A DNA stretch of 64,000 bases from assembly GCA_036936605.1 (NCBI GenBank), contig JAUPFV010000005.1, positions 6,594,345-6,658,344 of the forward strand, written 5' to 3'. Source of the DNA: Limnanthes douglasii subsp. nivea. Taxonomy: Eukaryota > Streptophyta > Magnoliopsida > Brassicales > Limnanthaceae. Positions 1 through 11,645 of this stretch are shown here, piece by piece. Every line of letters starts with the position of its first letter. Position 1 is the first letter of the stretch. Under the pieces are notes generated by a model. That model searched no databases, had not been told where the DNA came from, and saw nothing but the letters and a program-made list of their open reading frames with translations. The position numbers and the translations under genes are program-made.

Positions 1-2615
1 GGTTACCTTGGACACAACCTCTTCAAGGGAAGTCTTGTCGCCGGACAAGGTTAAGATGGTTTCATCTTTAGTCTTCACATCTTCCTTCAAGGTGGTGAGA
101 TCTTTTTCCAAACCAGAGCACTTAGTTTGGAGCTCTGTGTTAGCATTCTCCGAAGCGACTAGCTTGGTTGACAGATCTTCTTTGTCTTTCTTCAAATCTT
201 CATGTTTATTTTTCAATGTCTCAATACTCTGATTGGAATTGAGAAGGTTAGTTGACAAAGTCTCCTTGTCGGTGTTGAGGGTATTAACGAGGGCAGACTA
301 ATTTTTTACTTGCCTTTCCAAGTTGAATACTGGTTGAATATGGCCCAAGAGAGAGTGGGTCACCACATCGTGTTCCCCAGAGACAATAGAGGACTTGCCA
401 TTGAAAGCCACCATATTGGAGGAGCTTGGCGGAAGGTAAGGGCCACCAAAGTTATATTTCTCAAAATCATTAAAATATAGACTAATGTTTTGGAGGCCAC
501 TAATGTCTACTCCATCAATATCCCCTCTGGTACCTTTCCCAGATCGTAGATTGGTGCGAATCTGCTCTACTAAGGTGGGGTCAGTTGGGTCTGTTGGAGG
601 TAGAGGCTCCAAATGGTGAAGGATTACGTCGTCCCCCAAGGTGACCTTTTTTCTTCTTAGTCGTTCTCTCATCACTGTTTGCTCCCCTCTTTCGGTCTTT
701 TTTAGGAGGCCTTGGTGGATTTTGTGATTCACCTGCCTCCTTAACAGTTTCACCTTCAACTACCTTGAGCAAAGTAGCATCAATCCCTCATTGGTTCTTC
801 CCTCCTTGATTATCCGAACCAGTCTCTTCTGCAGCACCCCGAACTGCCTCTACTGCAGCCTTCTTTTTCTTGTCATTCCCTTTCATTTTACTAGGGCCTT
901 TGGCTCTGGAAGGCAAGTTTGTCATATTTTTCCTCTGTTCTCTTAAGTATGACAGCTGGGGGAGATGGTGTATTTAATTCCTCCCATGTGAGATCTCTCT
1001 GGCCCATGGTATTCGATAAGTGAGATCTCACCAAGTTTCCAGAAGTAAAACAGTTGTGGAAGGCGTTCCCCAACGCTCAGTAGTCCAGGCATTTAGCTTG
1101 GCACATGTGGTCTGCCCCTCCTCCAAATAGCCGGTGAACTCCTTCAGCAATACTGGCATGAGAAAATGGGTGATTCAGGAGTGGAATTTTTGTGAAAATA
1201 AGAAAGAGAAAAAGACAAACAAAACTGAATACTTACTTGTGCTCTTCTACCTGCTGGTGAGCATGCTAGGGTTAACATTAGCCTTGATCTTTCTCCCATT
1301 CTCCCATGTCCCACTGATGAATAAGAACTGAGTCTTCCAATGTTTCTCTAACTCTAACAAGTCATCCACCACTTTGAAGTTGTCTCCCATGTTGTAGTGG
1401 TAGAATGAGATATGATGGTTTTTGCACAGACTGGCCACTGCGGCGAATTATTCCATGAGGAGAGGAATGTCGAACAACCTCGATGCCATTATACAGGTAA
1501 GAAGAGTATACCAAGCATTTGGACTTAGCTGGCTTGGACAAAGCTTGATCAGGTGAAAATACCTGACGATTTCTCGGTCCAATGAGAATCTGAGCCCCCA
1601 GTTGAATAGCTTACTGTAAATGACAATCTCGTTGAGCTTGAAGTCCATCGGAGTTTCCGGTGTGACTGGTATTCTCACCTTCACTGATTCTGGGATCCCC
1701 CACTTAGTTCGGATCCGGACCAGCTCAGCGGTGTGAGTATAGACATAGTTGATGTTCTGCATGGCCAACCGATACTTCACATTGACCTTCTGAAAGCAAG
1801 GTCCCACCTTTCCGTCCAAGCACTCCGGTAGCTCCGGATGAGCCAACCCCACCTTCACTTTGTCCTTTCCTTTTTCGTAAGAAGCAGCGTCCTCAGTTTT
1901 TCGAGAGGCTTAGTCTCAAAGGGGCCTATTCGATGTTATCTTTTATTAATTTTTCCATCATTATGGAAGGTTTGTCAGTTATTGAGGATGGAAGAGTGTC
2001 AGCTTGTGGCTCAATGGTCTGTCGAGATGGCTGAGCACCAGTTTCCTCTAGAGGTCTGGTGTCCGGTTGGGGCTCAGCTCCGGAGGACTTTGTTTGAGAA
2101 GTTATTTTAGTTGCCTCCGATCCGGAGGGCTTATCTCTTGGGGATCTTATAGATATCTCTGATCCAGAGGCTTTATCTTTGGATGCTGACTTAGAGGCCC
2201 CCGTTTTGGAGGACTTTTGTTGTGAGTTAGTTGCTTGTCCTTTTACCAAGCGTGTTGTCCGGCGAGGGTTGGTTTTTGTTTGGGATTTTTCGATGTCAGA
2301 TCCCATAGCTATGAATGGAGAAGGTTTCCTAACACTTGATACCGCTTTCTCTCGAGCAGTAGAAGGTTGAGACTCCTGAACAGAGGAGCCTGATGGGTTT
2401 GGCGAAAGGTTTGGCTTGAATAAACGTTTAGGTTTTGCACTTTTGGTAGAAGACGATCCTTGATTAGCTTCTAAAGATGGTTTATCAGACTTATCGCTCG
2501 GAGAGACTGGAAGACCAGCAGCAATGCATCTCTTTCGTTCGACTTTCTTCGCCTTCTCTAGTTTAGAAATATTCAACCAACTGCCTTTTACAAGAGTGTT
2601 TCTCGTTGTGAACAT
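1..2615 (-). pseudogene. Antisense gene of element E (decayed, C-terminus cut by window edge)
   Basis: The gene reads leftwards from an ATG at 2615-2613 (start MFTTRNTLVKGSW), chosen because the same start occurs in the other three copies. It encodes a Ser/Lys/Pro-rich N-terminal third. Next comes a region with the pattern LFNWGLRFSLDREIVRYF and QLSPNAWYTLL, resembling the PF04195 'putative gypsy type transposon' family, then an intron at 1153-1236, then a Lys-rich stretch and a coiled coil running off the window. Breaks include a frame change with a stop near 1926, a TGG-to-TAG change just before the intron donor, and several frameshifts in exon 2. The function of this family is not established. 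The plus-strand open frame at 8-232 is a shadow of the coiled coil. Confidence 0.8.
1153..1236 (-). other. Intron of antisense gene, element E
   Basis: On the minus strand the donor is CACAA/GTAAGTATT and the acceptor ATGCCAG/TATTG. The intron is 84 nt, pyrimidine-rich in its middle, and splits a codon after its first base. The same position and phase occur in elements A, B and D. Confidence 0.75.
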
Positions 2616-2699
2616 AAGACTATCCAAAGGAGATTTTTGAAAGAAAAGGTTAAAGCTCTGAGAGAAGAAATTGTAGAGTGATGAATATGATGAAACAAT

Positions 2700-2900
2700 A
2701 AAAGAAAGTAATTTATGTATTAAGTATGGGAAAAAGTTACTGATACCTAGGAGAAGACGAAACGATTCAAGTAATGATTGAAAACGGTGCTGACGTAAGA
2801 AACATTAAATGAAAAGGTTACTTTTCAGGATTAGTGGGAGCGTCGTTCTAGGGAGAAAACGGCTGGTAGGACAAACCAAATTGCGACACGTGTCCCACGA
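2700..2900 (-). promoter_or_regulatory. Candidate promoter of antisense gene, element E
   Basis: Upstream of the minus-strand ATG there is a G-box CACGTG at 2887-2892 inside the dyad GACACGTGTC, a TGACGTAA site at 2791-2798, and a weak TATA-like ATACATAAAT at 2711-2720, about 100 bp from the ATG. The same three sites recur at matching distances in D, A and B. That the region drives transcription is inference. Confidence 0.5.
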
Positions 2901-3036
2901 TCTAAAGAAAAACTCTTAGAATTCTGAGAAGAAATCAGTCCGGATAAACCTCAAACCAAGTACATAAATGGGCCAGAATATTTTGGTACTGACTAAGTAA
3001 GTTTTTTAATCATGCCAAAGATTTTTTACAAAGCCT

Positions 3037-3046
3037 AAAAAAGGGG
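3037..3046 (+). other. Polypurine tract, element E
   Basis: AAAAAAGGGG lies a few bases before the 3' LTR, the usual place for the plus-strand primer of reverse transcription. Confidence 0.8.
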
Positions 3047-3050
3047 CTAC

Positions 3051-3428
3051 TGATGAGTCCAGATTTATTTACCACTACTCACTGAGAAAACCGGACAGGG
3101 GTAATTCAGACAATAAGTGTCCACTAAACTATCCGGGCACGACAAAAGCATTAAAACACTAAACACTTTTTGACTAAGCTAGGTGATAATCTACTTAAAA
3201 ACTAATAGGTCTTTAAACTCGACTCGGTTTCACAACTTGACCCGAAAGCCCATGGGTCCATAATTAAGGGTATAAATACCCAACTACTTTCATTAATGAG
3301 GGTAATGGACATTTAATACAACCAGGCAGCTTAAATCTCTCACTACAAAACACCTAAACATTTAATACCTTAAAAAACTCTCCAAAACACTTGACAAAAT
3401 TACCCTCAGTTTAAAATAAAGTACACCA
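3051..3428 (+). repeat. 3' LTR of element E (378 bp)
   Basis: The repeat starts TGATGAGTCC and ends TACACCA, so it has TG...CA ends. It carries the ACCGGACAGG motif near its start and a TATAAATA box within GGGTATAAATACCC. It is clearly related to the LTRs of D and C and less so to those of A and B. Confidence 0.9.
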
Positions 3429-5149
3429 CTTTTGACCCTAAATTTATTTAGTGAACCATTTGATACCAAATCGATTCCTCTTCACCATCAAAATATACCA
3501 TAGTTCCAAATCAAAACTCTTGAAAATTTCTCTTCAGTACCTTAAATTCATCTTATTTATCTCATATTCGAACCCTGACCTTAAATCATCTCTAAATTAT
3601 TAATCAAACCAATTTTAGTTTTTATTCAATAATTAGTATGTCGTTTAGTATATAAAAAGGCGATATCAACTTGATTGTTAGTAGTTTGTGTCATCGCGTG
3701 TTACCTAGTGTAATAGTACTACTTGGACTGACTTGAACAACAACTATAAGGTAAGTATCATTTTGTATACATATTGTTAATTGATTTTGACAAATTTTAA
3801 TTGTTCCATATAATCTACCCTTTTGTATATAATCAGACACTATGGGTATTTTAAGTGGGTTGATATCATGTTTGATGATAACTCAAAGATCGTGATTAAC
3901 TTCTTATTGAAGATGGTTGGAAGATTGGAAACTGAATGTCGATAGAAGAAGAGTGTTATTAGGGTTCTTGGTGTCTGTTTATGTGTATTGTTTTTTTGTT
4001 AATGATTTAAGTTATGTTTGAATAGTAGATGGTAATTTAATATTGATTTTAAGGATTATTGTAGTGCAATTTTAATATGATTGGGTCTTTTGCGATAACA
4101 GAGTTGCATGAGTTCCTTATGTAAGATCCAGAAACAACATTAACATATAAATTAATATTAAGATTAACTAATGTGTTACTTGAACCAGCAGTAGTTGATG
4201 CAGCACCATGTGATGCAGCCGCTGAAAACTGAGGTGCAGCTCTACTGTTACTACGTACGGTTGTTTTCTTCATATTTTGTAACCTAGATTTAGGGAGTTT
4301 TCACTCTTTACTTTTCGTCGAAGTTTGGTTTGCATCCTTGATCTGTTGCATAGTTGTTGTCCTTACCCAGTTGTTGTGTGGGGAAGTAATATTGTTGTAA
4401 GACAAAAGTAATAATATCCAACTCGATATATCAACTATAAAATGAAAATTAGATTTCCAATACACCACTCGTACAATATTTCCAAAAGTACTTTAATGGT
4501 AAAATAAGAATCTTACAGTTATGACAACACTTTTATTTTGCATATGTCAATATAAGTTGTCTTCTTTATCAACGTTATCTTTCATAAACAAAGCCACACA
4601 AGATTATTAAGATTATCTAAAGGTACCATGCTCAATATCACATTGAATTGATAAAACATATATAAATATAATATTACACTCAACAACACAATTTACCTTA
4701 ATGAATATTAAGACTATTACTAAACGAATAAAATAAATAACAATAATATTACACTCAAAAACAAAATTTAAGTTACTCAATGACACTTAACAACACGATT
4801 TACCTCAATGAATAAAATATAAGTACTAACTAGATTGTATAACTATGTTTGCATAATACATATGTCGGGTATAACATATAATATAATATATACTTACGTC
4901 ATATTGTAGACTTGGATTACCCACTTTACCTCTTCTTAATTGTTATAAAATAATAAATAGTTACAAGTAATTTAAAAGATAAATAACAATAATAGAAAGT
5001 GGTAAACACTTACAGGTTATAGTGTATAGTCATTATCTGTGTTGAAAGTGAATATCACAGTTGTCTTGCTACATGTATTGATGTATAATGATCATCCACA
5101 TTAGATATGACTCGTGATTTTTGGCGTGAAGTATTGTGTGTCCTTTTGT
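3429..5149. other. AT-rich spacer, no supportable gene
   Basis: No coding signal is convincing here. A TATATAAAAAGG string at about 3650, followed by an AAG/GTAAGT-like splice donor near 3752, hints at an old promoter and first exon, but nothing open follows. A 74-codon minus-strand frame at 4049-4273, rich in Ser and Ala, could be a remnant of the far C-terminus of the neighbouring MULE gene. I could not confirm that. Confidence 0.5.
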
Positions 5150-7760
5150 CTAATTCACCGTTACATATATTTTTATTATGGCCAACACTTTAATATTTAC
5201 TGCATCCTTAGGTACTGCATCTTTTGATAAATTTTCACTTATGAACACTACCGTACGATGTTGAACAAGCTATGTTTTATTTTTCTTCCTGGATGTTTAT
5301 TGTCTTCTTATAACTATTCATTCTAGTGGAGGTTCAACAATATCAAAAAGGTTGAAATGCCACAATCTATATCTATTGATGGGGTTGATAAAACGAGAAT
5401 ATATTATATTTTGTATTATGACTATAAAACAGCTGAGAACATAATTAACAGGTTGGTGTCCGGCTAAAAAGATAGTTGAAACTAATAAGGGGGGGGGGGA
5501 ATATTAGAAGAAATAAGCTAGATTGGTTAAATAGATGAGGTAACTAGATTTTATAAAAAAAATTGTAAAGAAACCCAATATATGTGTAACATTGAGGGGG
5601 GCTTATATAATAAGTGATAATAATGTTAGAGAACAGTAAAATAGTGGGGGAAAACCATTAAAGAGGGTAATTATTTAATTTATGGATCAACCACTTATAC
5701 TATATAAAGCAACACCTTTTTTGGAAAACGGGGATTAACCATTATTCAATCATTACTTTATTATTCCTTTATCAGTTTCTCTCTCTAAATTTTTTGTGTT
5801 TGTCTCTTTAAATTTTCTCATACGAAAATAACTTAGACTGCTAACCCCTTTAAGAAATCTTTAGAACTATCAGAAACAACATGACAACACAATATACTTA
5901 ATAGTTTACATACCCTCCAAGCACACATATGCGTGTCTAATACACATGGTCTATTGGTTGTGGAACTTGACACTACCCAACTTTATCAATAATCTTGGCT
6001 AACATTTTCATGGATAACAAGGCATATCATTTTATCCCATTTAAATACATATTTTATTATATTCACAATTATCCTGACACTTTGTTATATTATTAATTCT
6101 AACAAACCAATAACACATTTAGATTGGATGTTTATGATGATTAAATTAAAAGTTTTTTTCTAGTTTTTTGTATGCGTAAAACATTTAGTTTCAACGTTAT
6201 AATGTGTTGCTGGCTATTGTGGGACATGTTTTTCTCGTAATAAATCGTAAGCCACCTGATTGCACTATCTCATCTATTTTGTATGGTATTTAAACTCTGC
6301 TACATACGTGTACCTAGCGCAAGCCAAAAACATATTGTGATCCTCTTTACTCGGGAATGATTTCTTCAAGTTGACGTACATGTGTCTTGTTCAAAATTTG
6401 TGCAATAAATTGGAGAACAGTGCTTGCATGGCTATAACAAGGCCTTTATGCATGCCCGACACCCATGTTAAGCTATATTGGTTATGTATATTTATATCAT
6501 CATTGAGTAATTGTATAAACGAACCTTAACTATCTTTATTTTAGACTCCACAATAGTCTAAGCTAACGGAAACATTTGGTCATTTGCATCCACCAAAATA
6601 GCCACCACCAACTGCCATGCAAATGCCATTTTTAGAAAACAATCATCTAATATCAATACTCATCTGCAACCAGAGTCAAAACGTTGCTTTAGAGCAATAA
6701 AAAACATAAATTTGGTCAAATACTACTTCTATTTAACAATGACACTAGACCTTAAATTTATCTTAATAATTTCATGGCACTATTATTATAACATTATGTA
6801 TTGAATTAGTTCGTCTTCCAAAATAATTTTTAAAGCCCTTACTTTTTTTCTATACACATTCATCTTATAACTTCCACAATAAACTATTTTTTAATATTAG
6901 TAATTAAACTTTTAATTGATCATTCTTGGTCAGCTTGCTACCGATAGAGATAGTTTTTTATAATCCATATACTAGTGTTAGTTTTGTTCAAGTTAGTGGG
7001 CACAAAATGGTGTACATAATAAAGACTTTTAATCATCTAGTTGGGTTTTGTTGCATTTGCAAGACACATAAGCATACCAATTACAATTAGGAGCACTGCT
7101 TGAAGCTACATATCTCATTATCATTCTCATAGGCTTTGATATTACGTTGTTGTTTGATGTCGTACTGTTTGATAGTGTCTTTAAAAATATTGGAAGAACT
7201 GAAATCAAGCCCAAAATGCAACTCAAGGAACATTAGTTCAATATGAGGCTTAAAAAATTTCAATTTGACTTTCATTGGTTTTCTTACTTCTCATTATGAT
7301 ACACGTTTAGTCGGAGTCTTTGAGAGTGGCTAGGTTATCACTGCTTATGTACTCATCTTCGATACTGGTATCACTATCTCAAACAATGGAATTTGAACTA
7401 TCACTTTCATTTGAACTATCAGTATAGTATTCCGGATCATATTTGTGCAAGCATGATGTCGTGTCAACACCTCCTCTTAACCTCATCAACACGAGTATTC
7501 ATTAGTTCACTAAGTTGGTTGACCCTCTCAACACTAACTATATAAGAGACATTCTCATTGTACAACTCGGTTTTGAGTTTATTGACTCTCACACTAAACT
7601 ATTTTTTAGACTTTTATGTCGTAGTCACGGTCTTTTTCACCCCATGAACTCGGGGCCACCAAAGCGAGAAACATAATTAGAAATAGACCCCTCCCCCACA
7701 AAGATGAAATCATTATAAATAACAAAGTATTTATCCTCAATAGCCAAGCCCAACGACATC
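5150..7760 (-). pseudogene. Decayed MULE (Mutator-like) transposase
   Basis: Conceptual translation of the minus strand, with many stops and frame changes, gives the expected MULE order. An acidic Ser-rich N-terminus (DPEYYTDSSNESDSS, near 7420) is followed by a DNA-binding region (FKDTIKQYDIKQQRNIKAY, about 7140-7200). The catalytic core comes next (FDSGCR, LDDCFLK, VDANDQMFPLA at about 6560-6690, then HKGLVIAMQALF and MYVNLKKSFPS near 6340-6450). A SWIM-type zinc finger follows (CAWRVCKLLSILCCH, about 5870-5935). A terminal CCHC knuckle at 5163-5204 has its second Cys changed to Tyr (GHNKNIC retained). Terminal inverted repeats were not found. The family call rests on motif order; the exact limits are uncertain. 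Confidence 0.75.
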
Positions 7761-8126
7761 CCCTCGTGCATCCACCTAAAACTGTTTAGGGCTCTATCGA
7801 GATAATATTAAAATATGAATAAAAGACAAATAATAATAACGCCAAATGACTCTTATTCGATGTATACAATGCATCAAAAATTCCGCGAGATGATAACCAC
7901 TCGAGTTGGACGGACAAGGCCTACTCATAAAAAAGAAATATGTATTTTATTTTCCATTTTATTGAGGCAACCCCATCATCATGGTAGGCTTTGCTCAAAA
8001 TGGTCGGAAGGAGAACATAGCTAATATAAACAATTAAATAATATGATAGAATGAGAAACCACTTTAAGATCGTATAATACCCGAAAGGAAATTATGATAG
8101 GCCACCCATTAGGCTGAAGTTGACTT
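7761..8126. other. Spacer up to element D
   Basis: I see no gene here. A 69-codon plus-strand frame at 7815-8024 has no recognisable domain. The last five bases, GACTT at 8122-8126, are the left target-site duplication of element D. Confidence 0.6.
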
Positions 8127-8502
8127 TGATGAGTCCAGAAATTTTCACCACTCACTGTAGAAACCGGACAGGGGCAATTCAGACAAAAACCACCCACTGA
8201 ACCATCCGAACTGGACTAAAGTATTAAAAGCTAATCACTTTTTGACTAAGCTAATTGCTAATCTGCTTAATAAACTAATGAGTTTTTGAACTCGACCCGG
8301 TTTTATAAGTATGACCCGAAAGCCCATATGGCCCATACTTAAGGGTATAAATACCCAACCACTTTCATTAATGAGGGTAATGAACATTTAATACAACCAG
8401 ACAGCTCAAATCTCTCACTACAAACCACTTAAACATTAAATAACTTTGAAACACCACAAAACACTTGACAAAATTACCCTCAGTCGAAAATAATCCACAC
8501 CA
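8127..8502 (+). repeat. 5' LTR of element D (376 bp)
   Basis: The repeat has TG...CA ends, an ACCGGACAGG motif near its start and a TATAAATA box in GGGTATAAATACCC. It aligns without gaps to the copy at 18856-19231. Confidence 0.95.
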
Positions 8503-8505
8503 AAT

Positions 8506-8523
8506 GGGCGACCACAGTGGGAG
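8506..8523 (+). other. Primer binding site, element D
   Basis: GGGCGACCACAGTGGGAG follows the LTR by three bases. Elements A and C have TGGCGACCAC at this place, so the first T, which would pair with the tRNA CCA tail, is mutated to G here. The priming tRNA was not identified. Confidence 0.7.
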
Positions 8524-8574
8524 AAGAAGGTGCCTGATTCTAGCATTCGAAACCATAAAAAAAAACCAGTTCGG

Positions 8575-11500
8575 ATGAATCCGGACTAGGCATGGGCATA
8601 TGGGTATGGAACCGAAGAACCGAACCAAACCGAACCGAAATAACGGATTCGGTTCGGTTCCGGTTCCTTATAAATACCCGTACGGTTCCTTATCTTAAAT
8701 ACCCACGGTTCTCGGTTCGGTTCGGTTTGGAACCGAGAACCGAATAGTACCCATAAAGAACCGAATAAGCAACAGTACCTTTGAATATCCATGGTTTTGT
8801 TCGGTTCCAAACGGTTCTTTCGGCTACAAAGTAACCATTTGGTTCTTTTCAGGTTCAGTTTCAAACAGTTCTTTTGGTTAGAAAGTAACCATTTGATTAG
8901 AAAATAACCATTTGGTTCTTTTCGGGTTCAGTTCCAAATAGATTTTTTGGTTAGAAAGTAACCATTTGGTTAGAAAATAACCATTTTGTTCCTATCGGGT
9001 TTGGTTCCAAACGGTTCTTCTGGTTACAAAGTAACCATTTGGTTAGAAAGTAACCATTTGGAACCAAAACGCGAATGTAACCGAACCGAACCGAGAAGAA
9101 CCAAACCGAACTGAATTTTAATCAGTTCCTAAATGGGTACTAGTTTTAAAGAACCGAAAGAACCGAGAACCGAACCGAATTTTAATTGGTTCCTAAATGG
9201 GTACTAGTTTTAAATAACCGAAAGAACCGAGAACCGAAAGAACCGAACCGAACCGAACCGAAGAACCGAATGCTCATCCCTAATCCGGACGAGTAGGAAG
9301 TGCCACCAGCTTTGGAAGAAGTGATGGGAGAAAACGATGAATATACGATTGAGGAGCGAAATAGATTAAAAGGTGAGATAGAAGCCTTGAGGGCTGCTAA
9401 AAGGGTGGAGATGGGCTTGAAAGAAAAGTCAAAAGTGTCAGCAGTTCACCACATTGACAATCCAAAAGAGCATGAGCCATCAAAGACCCATGTGAGCACT
9501 AAAAAGACTCATACTAGCTCAAAGAAGTCTCACCGGTCTAAACCAGTGGAGAGCTCAAATTCAGACTCAGAATCTTCTAGTAGTTCCTCGAACGAAGATG
9601 GAGTTGAAGAATCCCTATCATCCAACAGTGATGAAGACCGTTCTAAGAAGAAACAAAAGTTGGTAAAAAATATATTCAAGAAAGAGGGACATGCATGTAA
9701 GGTTGAAGAGGCACCTGGGTAAAGGGTCGTCTCATAGCCACGGCTATGGCCGGAGACATGTAGACCGGTTATTAATGGATTATTTCGCCTTTCATGATGA
9801 ACCATGTATCTTTGCAACTCCTAACGAAGATACCGTGTTTAGTCGTGGCCGAAATTGGAGACAATCTCCATTGTCCTCCAAGATACTGTCCGGAAACCTT
9901 CCTAAGAGGTTTGACAGCACAAAGATAGAAAAATATGATGGGAGTAAAGATCCAGATAACCATCTGGAGCAATTCAAAAAATTTATGATGAATTTTGACG
10001 ATCATGATAAGTTACTTTATCGAGCGTTCTCCCAGTCTTTTACGAGGAGCGCTCTGAAGTGGTACAATAGTCTGCCACAGGGCTGCATCAGAAATTTTGA
10101 TACTTTATGGGTGGCCTTCCAGGCAGTTCATTGGAAGTAAGGAAGTGAAATGCAATGGAGACACTATTATCCATTTTGCCCAGGAACCAAATGAATTTTT
10201 GAAGGAATATATAAGTCGCTTTGTGAACACCAAAAATGGATTAGCTGGTTTCTTTGAACAAGTAGCAATAGCTTCTCTAAGACAGGGTTTGAACCCTGAC
10301 AATTTGGCTGATTCAGTAACTAGGAAGAAGGCCATGACGTGGGGTGGTTTACTGAATCAGGTCGGCAAACAGATTAATGTGGATGAAATAAAGAAAACCA
10401 TGGTGCACCGGCAAGTGAGATCTACCCGAGCTGCACCAAATCAAAACCATAATCAGTCCGGGTACAAGGCCAAGGAAGCCGGACAGGGTCATAATAAGGC
10501 CAAGGCTCAATCCCACCCAACTGCACCAGCTCAGAGCCAACAATCTAGAAATAAGCGAGGACCTTGGGTTCAACCGGAGTAGTTTGCTGAGTTGAAAGAA
10601 AATGTAGCCACCATTTATGACTTAACAAAAGACGAAGTACAATTCAGAAAGCCGACTGGATTACAATCTCCCAGGGAAAGTTCTAATAATTATTTATGTT
10701 AGTATCATCATGATACTGGCCATAACACTGAAGATTGCATCGCGTTAGAACAAGAAGTACAGAATTTGATTGAGAGAGGGAAGTTGGGGGGCTTATGTTA
10801 AAATTAAAAGTGGAAATAGGCATGATAATGCTCATCGGACTGGCCCAAACAATGCAGGGACATCGGCTCCGGATGAGGCTATGGTGATAATTGAAAGGTT
10901 TGATGTAGAGTTAGAATATTTGGATCCTGATCCAACCCAAAATAAAGTGGGTGTTATCACGGAACACTGCAAGACGGTGTCCGGACTCATCAACTTTTTT
11001 GAGTCACTTACAATATTTGGGGGAGACACTATGACTGCACAAACTGCTTCTTCGAGAAAGAGGCATGTTCATACTCTAGCTACCCAACTGGAAGGAGGCA
11101 TGACTTCCTATCAATCACAAATTCCTTTCCCCTTCATTGTTTTCGATGAGGATGACTCGAGGGACATAGCTGGAACCCATGAAGATGTTGTTGTGATAGG
11201 AGCATCCATTGGGGGCAATGACATTAGACGAATTTTGGTGGACACCGACAGTTCAACCAATATCCTCTTTTTAACTTCTTATAAAGAAATGAAGAATCCA
11301 GCAGTGATTCAGCGTTCGAACAGGTCAATAGTGGGTTTCACTGGAAGCTCGGATGATGTAATCGAGGAGTTTGAAGATGAGGTTTTGTTGGGAAAGGGCC
11401 CTTTTAAGAAGATGGTGAGATTACTTTTTATTGTGGTGGATTGTCCCATGTGTTATAATGCCATTTTGGGGAGATCTTGGCTCTCCAGGATGCATGATGT

Positions 11501-11642
11501 GGCTTCAACAGTCCACCAATGTTTAAAATACGTTGTACAAGGACAAGTGGGAGTTGTCTGAAGCAGTCAAAAGGTAGTAAGGGAGTGTTATGCAACATCA
11601 CTGGCCCCTCGAACTTTGGGGGCAGTTCGGATCAGTGATGAT
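8575..11642 (+). pseudogene. gag-protease region of element D
   Basis: The ATG at 8575 (MNPD) matches the start in A, B and C. The hAT element sits directly after codon 4. The rest encodes a charged N-terminus with Ser/Asp clusters, a capsid-like retrotransposon gag region (KYDGSKDPDNHLEQF to QVGKQINVDE, about 9930-10390), a damaged zinc knuckle (YHHDTGHNTEDC, near 10700, first Cys codon followed by TAG) and an aspartic protease with the active site changed from DTGSS to DTDSS (about 11240). There are frameshifts near 9700 and 10120 and a TGG-to-TAG change at 10580-10582. Confidence 0.85.
8587..9282. mobile_element. Non-autonomous hAT element inside gag of D
   Basis: The insert is 696 bp and starts TAGGCATGGGCAT and ends ATGCTCATCCCTA, imperfect inverted termini resembling those of Ac-like hAT elements. 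The perfect 8-bp duplication ATCCGGAC flanks it at 8579-8586 and 9283-9290, as expected for hAT. Inside, short units such as ACCGAACC and the opposite-strand GGTTCGGTT are repeated many times near both ends, together with repeats of a TAACCATTTGGTTA-type unit. It encodes no protein. Confidence 0.9.
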
Positions 11643-11645
11643 TAT

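Larger units (their letters stand above)
1..3428 (+). mobile_element. Tat-lineage Ty3/gypsy element E, 3' part only
   Basis: This is the 3' portion of an LTR retrotransposon whose gag-pol and 5' LTR lie before the window. It holds most of the antisense gene on the minus strand, a polypurine tract (A6G4 at 3037-3046) and a 3' LTR at 3051-3428. Its order and sequence match the 3' ends of elements D and A in this window, which fixes its orientation as plus. The base pairs after the LTR, CTTTT, would be one half of the target duplication, but the other half is outside the window. Confidence 0.9.

Noticed and set aside
8..232. Plus-strand open frame rich in Ser and Leu
   Set aside because: It is the reverse-strand shadow of the coiled-coil part of the antisense gene of element E. 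Similar shadows lie opposite the antisense genes of D, A and B.
3640..3760. TATATAAAAAGG followed by a splice-donor-like AAGGTAAGT, possible promoter and first exon
   Set aside because: No open frame, conserved partner or acceptor could be tied to it.
4049..4273. 74-codon minus-strand frame, Ser/Ala-rich
   Set aside because: It may be the last part of the MULE gene but no motif supports it, so it is not annotated as a gene.
5489..5499. Run of 11 G, with a similar run of 12 G at 34463-34474
   Set aside because: Each is a single homopolymer without further G-tracts for a quadruplex, in plain AT-rich spacer. Simple slippage or sequencing error explains it.
7815..8024. 69-codon plus-strand frame
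   Set aside because: No domain, no conserved start and no related copy in the window; likely chance.
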